Below, piece after piece: positions 26,207-32,271 of a DNA stretch of 32,271 nt. Made by a program: the position numbers and the translations under genes. The notes under the pieces are model-generated. The model did no database searches. It was not told where the DNA came from and worked only from the letters and a program-made list of their open reading frames with translations. The stretch is from Comamonadaceae bacterium (lineage in GTDB: Bacteria > Pseudomonadota > Gammaproteobacteria > Burkholderiales > Burkholderiaceae_C), in NCBI GenBank assembly GCA_947503685.1, contig CANNEW010000004.1, positions 1 to 32,271 of the forward strand, given 5' to 3'. Within the stretch, counting starts at the first letter, position 1; each line of letters begins with the position of its first letter.

Positions 26207-26236
26207 CAGTGGGCGGCGGGGTTTTTGGCCCCACTG
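26207..26236 (+). terminator. Weak hairpin after eda, possible terminator
   Basis: CAGTGGG (26207-26213) and CCCACTG (26230-26236) are perfect inverted arms around a 16-nt loop that contains a T5 run. It starts 12 nt after the eda stop, a suitable place, but no U-run follows the stem. Confidence 0.3.
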
Positions 26237-26355
26237 CCTTGGGTTGACCAAAGGACGCCATCATGATTTTGCCGATGTGAGCGCTTGGATGGCGCCGGCT
26301 TTGGCTGGTTTGGCATACCCTAGGCCTTTGCGCATGGTGCAGTGCACTAGGTTCA

Positions 26356-26375
26356 ATCTAGATAGATAGCTAGAT
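26356..26375. promoter_or_regulatory. Inverted repeat ATCTAG-N8-CTAGAT, probable antitoxin operator
   Basis: Perfect 6-bp arms lie at 26356-26361 and 26370-26375, with tandem ATAG units between them. It is 15 nt before a -10-like TACAAT (26391-26396) that would drive the toxin-antitoxin pair. Phd/VapB-type antitoxins usually bind such palindromes over their own promoter. Confidence 0.5.
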
Positions 26376-26390
26376 AATATTGTTTTCGCC

Positions 26391-26396
26391 TACAAT
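26391..26396 (+). promoter_or_regulatory. Putative -10 box of the phd-vapC pair
   Basis: TACAAT in the context CTACAATGCGCT lies 33 nt before the TTG start codon. The -35 region falls within the tail of the inverted repeat and is not a good match to consensus, as is common for repressed toxin-antitoxin promoters. Confidence 0.4.
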
Positions 26397-26428
26397 GCGC
26401 TACCTAAATTCGCTCCGGAGTCATCCCC

Positions 26429-26659
26429 TTGCAAGTTCAATTGGCCGAAATCAAAAACAAAATGTCCGAATATGTCCGGGCCGTTCAGAACGGAAGCACC
26501 TTTGAAATCACGGTGCGTGGCGTACCCGTGGCCATGCTGATGCCCATCGCCAAGCCTGCCAGCAAATCCGGCTTTCACGCCCGTGTGTTGGCTCTCACGG
26601 CTACACCCGGTGCGCCAAAGTTAGACGTCATGGCGGCGTTGCAAGAGGGTCGCAAGTGA
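26429..26659 (+). CDS. Phd/YefM-family antitoxin
   Basis: A 76-residue antitoxin starting at TTG, with CGGAG upstream. The N-terminal half MQVQLAEIKNKMSEYVRAVQNGSTFEITVRGVPVAMLMPI is the Phd/YefM DNA-binding fold (LAEIKN...L, then a strand pair V-x-V-R-G-x-P-V-A); the C-terminal tail should wrap the toxin. The stop overlaps the GTG start of the PIN toxin (GTGA), the normal antitoxin-first order with coupled translation. It would neutralise the toxin and repress its own promoter through the nearby inverted repeat. Confidence 0.9.
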   Translation: MQVQLAEIKNKMSEYVRAVQNGSTFEITVRGVPVAMLMPIAKPASKSGFHARVLALTATPGAPKLDVMAALQEGRK

Positions 26660-27087
26660 AGCTCGTTGTGGATAACTCCGTGGCGATGCGATGGTTGTTT
26701 ACAGACGGCTCAGAGGCGGATCGACACTATGCCAGCGAGGTGGCGGCCATGGTTGAAACCTCAGAGGTTCATGTGCCTGCCCTGTTTGTCACCGAGGCCG
26801 CCCATGTCATTTCGCGTGCATTGAAAGTGGGGGTGATCACCCCACAAGAATGTGAATCCCGGTTTGATCTGCTCAATGCCATGCAAGCAAGCATTGATCC
26901 AATGGAATCCATGCATTCAGCCATGCCACTGACTATCAAAGCATTTGATGAGGGGCTTTCAGCCTACGATGCCAGCTATTTGCTGTTGGCCAAAAAACTG
27001 GGCTGCCCGCTTGCAACGCTTGACAAGGACTTACGTCGGGCGGCAAAAAACTGTGGCGTTCCGATTGCCGGGGACTTTGCTTATTAA
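26656..27087 (+). CDS. vapC: PIN-domain ribonuclease toxin (VapC-like)
   Basis: A 143-residue PIN-domain protein starting at GTG. The acidic metal-binding residues are visible: Asp6 in LVVDNSVAMRWLF, Glu47 in PALFVTEAAHVI, Asp105 in LSAYDASYLLLAKKLG and Asp123 in LATLDKDLRRAA. VapC toxins are Mg-dependent endoribonucleases that cut tRNA or rRNA when the antitoxin is lost. It converges on the oxidoreductase gene. The short gap after it (27088-27154) holds only weak hairpins. Confidence 0.93.
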   Translation: MKLVVDNSVAMRWLFTDGSEADRHYASEVAAMVETSEVHVPALFVTEAAHVISRALKVGVITPQECESRFDLLNAMQASIDPMESMHSAMPLTIKAFDEGLSAYDASYLLLAKKLGCPLATLDKDLRRAAKNCGVPIAGDFAY

Positions 27088-27154
27088 GCCGATCGAAAAG
27101 TCATAAGCACCGCGCTTTACCAGCGCAATAGCCTTCAGGCTGTACCCTATCTTG

Positions 27155-29203
27155 TTACAGCACCCGAGCCAGGCGCAGCCCGTCCAACACCGCCGCATGC
27201 GTATTGCGCGCCGCCACCGCGTCGCCGATGCGAAAGAGCTGAAACGCACCCGCCGGGTTGGGCCGCAAGGTTTGTGCTTGCAGCGCCGTTAGCGCCGCAT
27301 AGTCCGCCGCGCCCAGGTTGCTTGAGTGGGGTTTGAGCGCAAAGTACAGGTCGTCCAGCGGCAGCGTGCCGTGGTTCACGATTACCTGGTCAACGATACG
27401 TTCTTTGTGCACGCCGCCGTAGTCGCTGCCGACCACGGCTTTGAGGCCCTCAGCGCAACGCTCCACCGATAGCAGCCGGAAAGTCACGGTAAACGTCACG
27501 TCGAGTTTTTGCAGGCTGCGCATATAGGGCACCAGGTTCATGGCCATCACTTCGGGTGCAAAGCTGCGGTCCGGCGTCATGATTTCCAGCCGCGCGCCGC
27601 TTTTGGCAATCACTTCAGCCGCTTGCAGCGCAGGGTGGTCACCGGCGTCGTCAAACAACAGCACGTTCTTGCCCGGCGCTACCTCGCCGCTCAGGATGTC
27701 CCAGGTGGAGGCCACCAATTCGTTTCCGCTTTGCAGCACCTCGGTATGCGGCATGCCGCCGGTGGCGATGATGACCACGTCTGGGTTTTCTGCCAGCACC
27801 GTGGTTTCGTCGGCCAGGGTATTGAAGCGGAAAGTCACGCCGCGCTCTTCGCAGCGCGCCATACGCCAGTCGATGATGCTTAGCATTTCACGCCTACGCG
27901 GGCTCACCGCCGTCAGGCGAATTTGCCCTCCGGGCTTGGGCGCCGCTTCCAGTACCGTCACCGCGTGCCCGCGCTCGGCGCTCACGCGTGCGGCCTCCAA
28001 GCCCGCAGGTCCGGCGCCGACGATCAGCACTTTGCGCCTGGCAGCAGCAGGCTCGATCTCGTGCGGCAGTGTGAGTTCGCGACCAGTTGAAGGGTTGTGG
28101 ATGCAATAGGCTTCGCCACCGGCATAAATGCGGTCCAGGCAAAAGTTACCGCCCACGCAAGGGCGGATGGTGTCTTCGCGGCCTTCCATGATTTTGCGCA
28201 TGATGTGCGGGTCCGCCATGTGCGCCCGCGTCATGCCCACCATGTCCAGCTTGCCACTGGCAATGGCGTGGCGCGCGGTATTCACGTCTTGGATCTTGGC
28301 GGCGTGGAAGATGGGCACGTTTACGTGCTCGCGCAAGCTGCCGGCAAAGTCCAGGTGCGGTGCGCTGGCCATGCCTTGCACCGGTATCACATCAGTGAGG
28401 CCCGCATCGGTATCGATATGGCCGCGAATGATGTTCAAAAAATCTACCATGCCGGAGTTGGCCAGGTAGCGTGCAATACCTATGCCATCTTGCGCACTGA
28501 TGCCGCCGGGCCGCACTTCGTCGGCCACGCCGCGCACGCCCAAAATGAACTCCGGCCCCACGCGCTTGCGGATGGCGCGTACCACCTCCATCGCAAAGCG
28601 CACCCGGTTTTCCAATACCCCGCCAAATGGTGCGTCTAGTGTGTTGGTCGAGGGCGACCAAAACTGGTCGATCAAATGCCCGTAGGCCTCCAGCTCCAGG
28701 CCATCGACTCCGGCTGCGTGCATGCGTTCGGCGGCGTCTGCATAGTCGCTGATGATGCGGTCGATGTCCCAGTCTTCCATCTTTTTGGGGAAGGCGCGGT
28801 GCGAGGCCTCGCGCTCGTGCGAGGGTGATACCACCGGCAACCAGTCGGCCTTGGACCAGCTGGTGCGTCGGCCCAGGTGGGTAATCTGGATCATCACCGC
28901 CGCGCCGTGTTCGTGGCAGGCGTCGGTCAGGTCGCGCATCCAGGGCACAACTTCGTCTTTGTAGGCCAGTATGTTGTTAAACACCGGCGGGCTGTCGCGT
29001 GAAACGGCTGCGGAGCCTGCAGTCATCGTCAGCGCAATACCAGCTTTGGCGCGCTCCACATGGTAGGCGCGGTATTTGGCCTTGGGCATGCCGTCCTCGG
29101 GGTATGCCGGCTCGTGCGAGGTAATCATCAGCCGGTTTTTCAGGCGCAGATGCTTGAGCTGAAAAGGCTGTAGCAAGGGGTCTTTGGAGGCGGTGCTGGT
29201 CAT
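27155..29203 (-). CDS. FMN/FAD-dependent amine oxidoreductase (TMADH/DgcA-like)
   Basis: A 682-residue protein of the old-yellow-enzyme/2,4-dienoyl-CoA reductase group with the trimethylamine-dehydrogenase layout. The FMN TIM barrel (1-340) includes MIQITHLGRRTSW, GVDGLELEAYGHLIDQF and LDMVGMTRAHMADP. A cluster segment follows with Cys349, Cys355 and Cys367, then an FAD/NAD-type domain starting VLIVGAGPAGLEAARV (393-408). Relatives demethylate trimethylamine, dimethylamine, dimethylglycine or N-methylproline. Position 352, where TMADH has its second cluster Cys, is Gly. The gene lies 30 nt after the MttB-family gene on the same strand, so both probably serve one methylated-amine pathway. The exact substrate is not known. 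Confidence 0.88.
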   Translation of the reverse strand: MTSTASKDPLLQPFQLKHLRLKNRLMITSHEPAYPEDGMPKAKYRAYHVERAKAGIALTMTAGSAAVSRDSPPVFNNILAYKDEVVPWMRDLTDACHEHGAAVMIQITHLGRRTSWSKADWLPVVSPSHEREASHRAFPKKMEDWDIDRIISDYADAAERMHAAGVDGLELEAYGHLIDQFWSPSTNTLDAPFGGVLENRVRFAMEVVRAIRKRVGPEFILGVRGVADEVRPGGISAQDGIGIARYLANSGMVDFLNIIRGHIDTDAGLTDVIPVQGMASAPHLDFAGSLREHVNVPIFHAAKIQDVNTARHAIASGKLDMVGMTRAHMADPHIMRKIMEGREDTIRPCVGGNFCLDRIYAGGEAYCIHNPSTGRELTLPHEIEPAAARRKVLIVGAGPAGLEAARVSAERGHAVTVLEAAPKPGGQIRLTAVSPRRREMLSIIDWRMARCEERGVTFRFNTLADETTVLAENPDVVIIATGGMPHTEVLQSGNELVASTWDILSGEVAPGKNVLLFDDAGDHPALQAAEVIAKSGARLEIMTPDRSFAPEVMAMNLVPYMRSLQKLDVTFTVTFRLLSVERCAEGLKAVVGSDYGGVHKERIVDQVIVNHGTLPLDDLYFALKPHSSNLGAADYAALTALQAQTLRPNPAGAFQLFRIGDAVAARNTHAAVLDGLRLARVL

Positions 29204-29233
29204 GGCATGTTCGCTTTGGAGAACGTTAAAGGA

Positions 29234-30823
29234 TTAGTACCACTGGTCTGGCATAGACGCTTTGGTGCGGTCCATAAAGTCGCGCAGGGCTTCGTCCACC
29301 GATACATCCATGGGTGGCGCCACATATTCGGCCAGCGACTGCTTCCATCGTTTGTTGGCGCGGGTGGCAGCATCGCTCTGGCCCGCTTCGGTCCAGGTTT
29401 CGAACGGCGTGTCGTCCGAAATACTGGAGTCAAAAAACGCAGTGGTGTAGTTGGCCATGGTGTGCGCGCTGCCCAGGTAATGACCGCCGGGCGTTACGCC
29501 CTGGAAAGCGCTCATGGCTAGGGAATTTTCATCGACCGTGACGCCGTTCACATAGCTGTGCAGCGCGCCGCAAAAGTCGGCGTCCATCATGAATTTTTCA
29601 TAGCTCATGGACAAGAGCCCGTCCAAAAAGCCGGCCGCGTGCAATATGAAATTAGCGCCGCAATGGATGGCCGAGAGCATGGACATCACGCTCTCTTGCA
29701 TGGCCTGGCCGTCGGGCAGTTTGGAGGTGGTGAAAGAGCCGGCGCAGCGCAGCGGCAAATTTAAGCGGCGTGCCAATTGGCCCACCACCATAGAGCCAAT
29801 GGCCGGTTCGGGTGTGCCAAAAGTGGGCGAGCCCGAACGCAGCGACATGCTGGACAAAAAGTTGCCGTAAATCACCGGCGCGCCGGGGCGCTCCAACTGC
29901 GTGAGCGCGCAGCCGACCATGGTTTCGGCGTGCGCTTGCGCAATCGCACCGGCATTGGTCACCGGCCCCATGGCACCGCCCAAGATAAAGGGCACGATCA
30001 CCGCCGCCTGGTTGGCGCGCGCGTAGGCGCGGGCCGACTTGGTCATGGTGCCATCCCACAGCAAGGGCGAATTGACGTTCACATTGCCCATCACGACGCA
30101 GTTTTCATCGACAAACTTCTCGCCAAACAGAATGCGGCTCATGGCAATTGAATCCTCGGCACGCTGCTCGGAGGTGATAGAGCCCATATAGGCTTTGTCC
30201 GAATAGCGCATGTGCGAATACACCATGTCCAGATGCCGCTTGTTTACGGGTACATCGGTGGGTTCGCAGACGGTGCCGCCGCTGTGGTGCAACCAGGGGC
30301 TGCTGTAGGCCAGCTTGATAAAGTTTTGAAAATCTTCGATGGTGCCGTAGCGGCGCCCCCGGTCTAGGTCCATCACAAAGGGCGAGCCATAGGCCGGCGA
30401 GAAAACGATGTTTTTGCCGCCAATGGGCACGCTATGCGTTGGGTTGCGGGCATGCTGGGTGAACTGGGCTGGTGCGGTTTTCAGCACCTCTTGCAAGTGC
30501 CCCGGCTCAAAGCGCACCCGCATGCCATCGACCTTGGCGCCGGATTTTTTAAATAGCGCCAACGCTTCGTCGTCGTCGCGGATGTCCAGGCCGATCTCGG
30601 CCAGGATGCGGTCGGCCGTCGCTTCGATCTGCAGCAGGCTTTCCTCGCCCAGCACTTCGTAGGTGGGGATGACGCGTTTGATATAGGCCGGGCCTGTGGG
30701 CCGGGCGTTAGGGTCGCGCCGCTCGCGTCCGCCTAAGCGGCGGTTGGCGCGGGCCGGTGCGGGCTCGGGCACGCTCGCGGGTTCGCTGATGGGGGCTGGG
30801 GCGCTGGCTTCTAGCGTGTTCAT
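29234..30823 (-). CDS. MttB-superfamily (trimethylamine methyltransferase-like) protein without pyrrolysine
   Basis: A 529-residue TIM-barrel methyltransferase of the MttB superfamily. A Pro/Ala-rich N-terminus (1-28) precedes LGGRERRDPNARPTGPAYIKR and the core. Core segments are VFSPAYGSPFVMDLDRGRR, LHHSGGTVCEPTDVP, ILGGAMGPVTNAGAIAQAHAE and FGTPEPAIGSMVVGQLARRLNLP (335-357), near where true trimethylamine methyltransferases carry pyrrolysine. The frame runs through without an in-frame amber codon, so this belongs to the non-pyrrolysine group that includes glycine-betaine methyltransferase (MtgB). Those enzymes pass a methyl group to a corrinoid protein; no corrinoid gene is in the window. 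GGAGA lies 8 nt before the ATG. Confidence 0.9.
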   Translation of the reverse strand: MNTLEASAPAPISEPASVPEPAPARANRRLGGRERRDPNARPTGPAYIKRVIPTYEVLGEESLLQIEATADRILAEIGLDIRDDDEALALFKKSGAKVDGMRVRFEPGHLQEVLKTAPAQFTQHARNPTHSVPIGGKNIVFSPAYGSPFVMDLDRGRRYGTIEDFQNFIKLAYSSPWLHHSGGTVCEPTDVPVNKRHLDMVYSHMRYSDKAYMGSITSEQRAEDSIAMSRILFGEKFVDENCVVMGNVNVNSPLLWDGTMTKSARAYARANQAAVIVPFILGGAMGPVTNAGAIAQAHAETMVGCALTQLERPGAPVIYGNFLSSMSLRSGSPTFGTPEPAIGSMVVGQLARRLNLPLRCAGSFTTSKLPDGQAMQESVMSMLSAIHCGANFILHAAGFLDGLLSMSYEKFMMDADFCGALHSYVNGVTVDENSLAMSAFQGVTPGGHYLGSAHTMANYTTAFFDSSISDDTPFETWTEAGQSDAATRANKRWKQSLAEYVAPPMDVSVDEALRDFMDRTKASMPDQWY

Positions 30824-30944
30824 GGTCTTGTCTCCAATTCAATGCCGTTTGTACGCCGGCTTGTTTTTTTGTAATAGGCCGCTCGCGACCTTTGCTGCCG
30901 CGCTGGCGTCTTGCAGCTTTTGCGACGCACTATAGCCGTTGGCC

Positions 30945-31307
30945 TCAGGCCGGGGTGCGCGTGGCCTTACCGACCTTGATACCCAGCACCAGGCACAGAG
31001 CCCGCTCAATCTCTGCCATATCTTGGGCGCCTATGTCGGTGATATAGCCCGACAGCCGGGATTTGTCGATTGCGCGTATGTGTTCGGTACGTACCTTGGA
31101 ACTGGCACTGACCGAGGGCGTGGCGATTAACAAGGGGAAGACGGCGGGCGTGTCCGTTGTGGTGAGCGGCAACACAACGACGGTGCGGCGGTGGTCGTTG
31201 ATTTCTTTGACAGATAGCACCACGCAGGGGCGGCGCTTAGCCATTTCGGAACCCCGTGCGGGGTCCAGCCCCACCCAATGCACTTCCCCGCGCTGTATGG
31301 ACTTCAT
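30945..31307 (-). CDS. mazF: MazF/PemK-family mRNA interferase toxin
   Basis: A 120-residue toxin. The core begins RGEVHWVGLDPARGSEMAKRRPCVVLS, the MazF/PemK signature with the Gly/Arg-rich loop, followed by RTVVVLPLTTT and VRTEHIRAIDKSRLSGYITDI, the usual C-terminal half. Such toxins cut mRNA at short motifs. The start overlaps the antitoxin stop by 4 nt (ATGA). A GGCCT-C-AGGCC hairpin overlaps its stop codon (30941-30951). Confidence 0.92.
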   Translation of the reverse strand: MKSIQRGEVHWVGLDPARGSEMAKRRPCVVLSVKEINDHRRTVVVLPLTTTDTPAVFPLLIATPSVSASSKVRTEHIRAIDKSRLSGYITDIGAQDMAEIERALCLVLGIKVGKATRTPA

Positions 31308-31624
31308 GCAGGCAGCGCCCGCGCGGTTTTGGCCGGTTTGTAGTCTTTGGCCTTACGCTCCTGCAAAAAGCGTTGCTCGTCGAATTCGCCTCCGGCCAGC
31401 GCATCGTCTAGCTCTAGCCAATCCGCATCGTCTGCGGTGTGGGGTTGCTCCAGCAACGACAGTCGCTGCGCCGCCTCTTCCAACTCGCGGCTTTCACGAT
31501 CCAGTTCGCGGCGCACCAGGTCGACCACAAACTGGTTGCGCTTGCGCGACGGCGAGCTCGCCGCCAGACGCTGCGCCAGGTCCTGGGGCAGGCGTAGGGT
31601 GATTTGTTGAGTTGGTTTCATCAT
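31304..31624 (-). CDS. Antitoxin of the MazF pair (ribbon-helix-helix-like)
   Basis: A 106-residue protein; two consecutive ATG codons (31624 and 31621) are possible starts. The N-terminus QQITLRLPQDLAQRLAASSPSRKRNQFVVDLVRREL has the strand-helix-helix pattern of ribbon-helix-helix DNA-binding antitoxins. The acidic middle (HTADDADWLELDDALAGGEFDEQRF) and basic tail are likely toxin-binding. Antitoxin-first order and a 4-nt overlap with mazF support the pairing. Two AATCAA repeats 9 nt apart (31646-31660) upstream may be operator half-sites. Confidence 0.85.
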   Translation of the reverse strand: MMKPTQQITLRLPQDLAQRLAASSPSRKRNQFVVDLVRRELDRESRELEEAAQRLSLLEQPHTADDADWLELDDALAGGEFDEQRFLQERKAKDYKPAKTARALPA

Positions 31625-31697
31625 GACCCAAAGATATCACGAATGAATCAAAGAAATCAAGTTGATGCGCTGGAGGTGATTTTCGGAATCATAGATC

Positions 31698-32271
31698 TCA
31701 GCGGCGGCCACCACCCAAGATACTGCCCAGCACCCCACGGATGATTTGCCGACCCACTTCGCGGCCAATCGAGCTGGCGGCGCTTTTTATCAGTTGCTCG
31801 CCGATGCTGGCACGGCGCCGTCCGCGTCCGCCGCCCATCAAATCGCCCAGTTCGTCGAGCATGCCGCGCTCAGGCGGCGCCTCCGGTGCGTTTTGCGTTG
31901 GTGCTGGCGCTTGTGAACGTGATGCCGGTCCAGGCCCCGCCGCTGGCGCCGCCGCGCGGGCCTCTTTGTCGGCTTGGGCTTGCGTGGCAGCCTGGCCCTT
32001 TAGCGCTTCAAAGGCAGAGGCGCGGTCTATGGTTTTTTCATAGACGCCGGCAACGATGGACTGGGCTTGCAAATCGGCGCGTTGGTCCGGGCTGACAGGC
32101 CCGATTTGGCTGGCCGGGGGCAGCACATAGGCGCGTTCGGTGGGGCAGGGGCGCCCCTTTTCATCCAGCAGGCTCACCAGGGCTTCGCCCACGGCCAGTT
32201 CGGTAATGGCGGCGGCCACGTCCAGCCCCGCATTGCCCCGCATGGTGTCGGCAGCGGCTTTGACCGCCTTT
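31698..32271 (-). CDS. HerA-like ATPase (DUF853/YjgR family), C-terminal part
   Basis: The frame is open to the window edge, so only the last 191 residues are present. The segment ITELAVGEALVSLLDEKGRPCPTERAYVLPPASQIGPVSPDQR and AGVYEKTIDRASAFEALKGQ are typical of the end of DUF853/YjgR ATPases. A Pro/Ala/Gln linker follows, then a basic Gly/Arg-rich end (GGGRGRRRASIGEQLIKSAASSIGREVGRQIIRGVLGSILGGGRR). The ATPase core lies outside the window. The family is related to HerA/FtsK pumps; its cellular role is not settled. Confidence 0.88.
   Translation of the reverse strand, partial: KAVKAAADTMRGNAGLDVAAAITELAVGEALVSLLDEKGRPCPTERAYVLPPASQIGPVSPDQRADLQAQSIVAGVYEKTIDRASAFEALKGQAATQAQADKEARAAAPAAGPGPASRSQAPAPTQNAPEAPPERGMLDELGDLMGGGRGRRRASIGEQLIKSAASSIGREVGRQIIRGVLGSILGGGRR

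Noticed and set aside
29234-30823. Search for an in-frame amber codon (pyrrolysine) in the MttB-family gene
   Set aside because: The frame is uninterrupted up to its TAA stop, so no pyrrolysine is encoded.
26195-31697. Attachment sites or terminal repeats of an island carrying both toxin-antitoxin modules
   Set aside because: No matching repeats, tRNA or integrase could be seen by eye at either end. The xerD at 1750 is a housekeeping recombinase far away.
1-32271. CRISPR array, rRNA, tRNA or insertion sequence
   Set aside because: No regularly spaced repeats, no tRNA-like or rRNA-like stretch and no transposase frame was recognised.

Overview
The window looks like chromosomal DNA of a GC-rich betaproteobacterium, order Burkholderiales, most likely family Comamonadaceae. 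The clues are a Bug-type periplasmic receptor, the order RND pump - PIMT-like methyltransferase - rhodanese - TolC beside waaC/waaA, an Entner-Doudoroff edd-eda pair, and many overlapping stop/start junctions. The assignment is inference from gene content; no rRNA or tRNA was seen, and no species can be named.

Layout. 1-588 (-) is the start of an AEC-family permease that runs off the window. 773-2676 (+) holds a Bug-type substrate-binding protein followed 2 nt later by xerD. 2686-5695 (-) is an alkylation-repair operon: an Ada-AraC-AlkA fusion, an Ogt methyltransferase and an EamA permease, joined by overlapping stop/start codons. 5943-6452 (-) is a SRPBCC-fold protein with its promoter in a strikingly AT-rich tract. 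6800-10536 (+) is an envelope block: phosphomannomutase/phosphoglucomutase, heptosyltransferase I (waaC) and Kdo transferase (waaA). 10563-18072 (-) is a six-gene array: TetR repressor, RND adaptor, RND pump, PIMT-like methyltransferase, rhodanese and TolC-like outer-membrane channel, i.e. a whole tripartite efflux pump. A near-perfect 20-bp palindrome lies just upstream of the tetR start.

18267-21595 (+) holds msrA, an ABC ATPase, an FtsX/MacB-type permease with a His-rich periplasmic stretch, a tiny secreted Cys/His-rich protein and a DUF3299-type secreted protein. I read the last four as a poorly described periplasmic system, perhaps for metal handling. This is the best candidate for new biology in the window. 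21826-23331 (-) holds a hydroxypyruvate-isomerase-family protein and pdxH.

23332-23680 is a structured intergenic region: two inverted repeats, a four-run G-quadruplex motif, and a HexR-like operator next to edd. 23681-26194 (+) is edd-eda, which converts 6-phosphogluconate to pyruvate and glyceraldehyde-3-phosphate. 26429-31624 looks accessory: a Phd/VapC toxin-antitoxin pair, a non-pyrrolysine MttB-family methyltransferase with a TMADH/DgcA-type flavin oxidoreductase (probable methylated-amine catabolism), and a MazF-type toxin with its antitoxin. The window closes inside a HerA-like ATPase gene (DUF853/YjgR).
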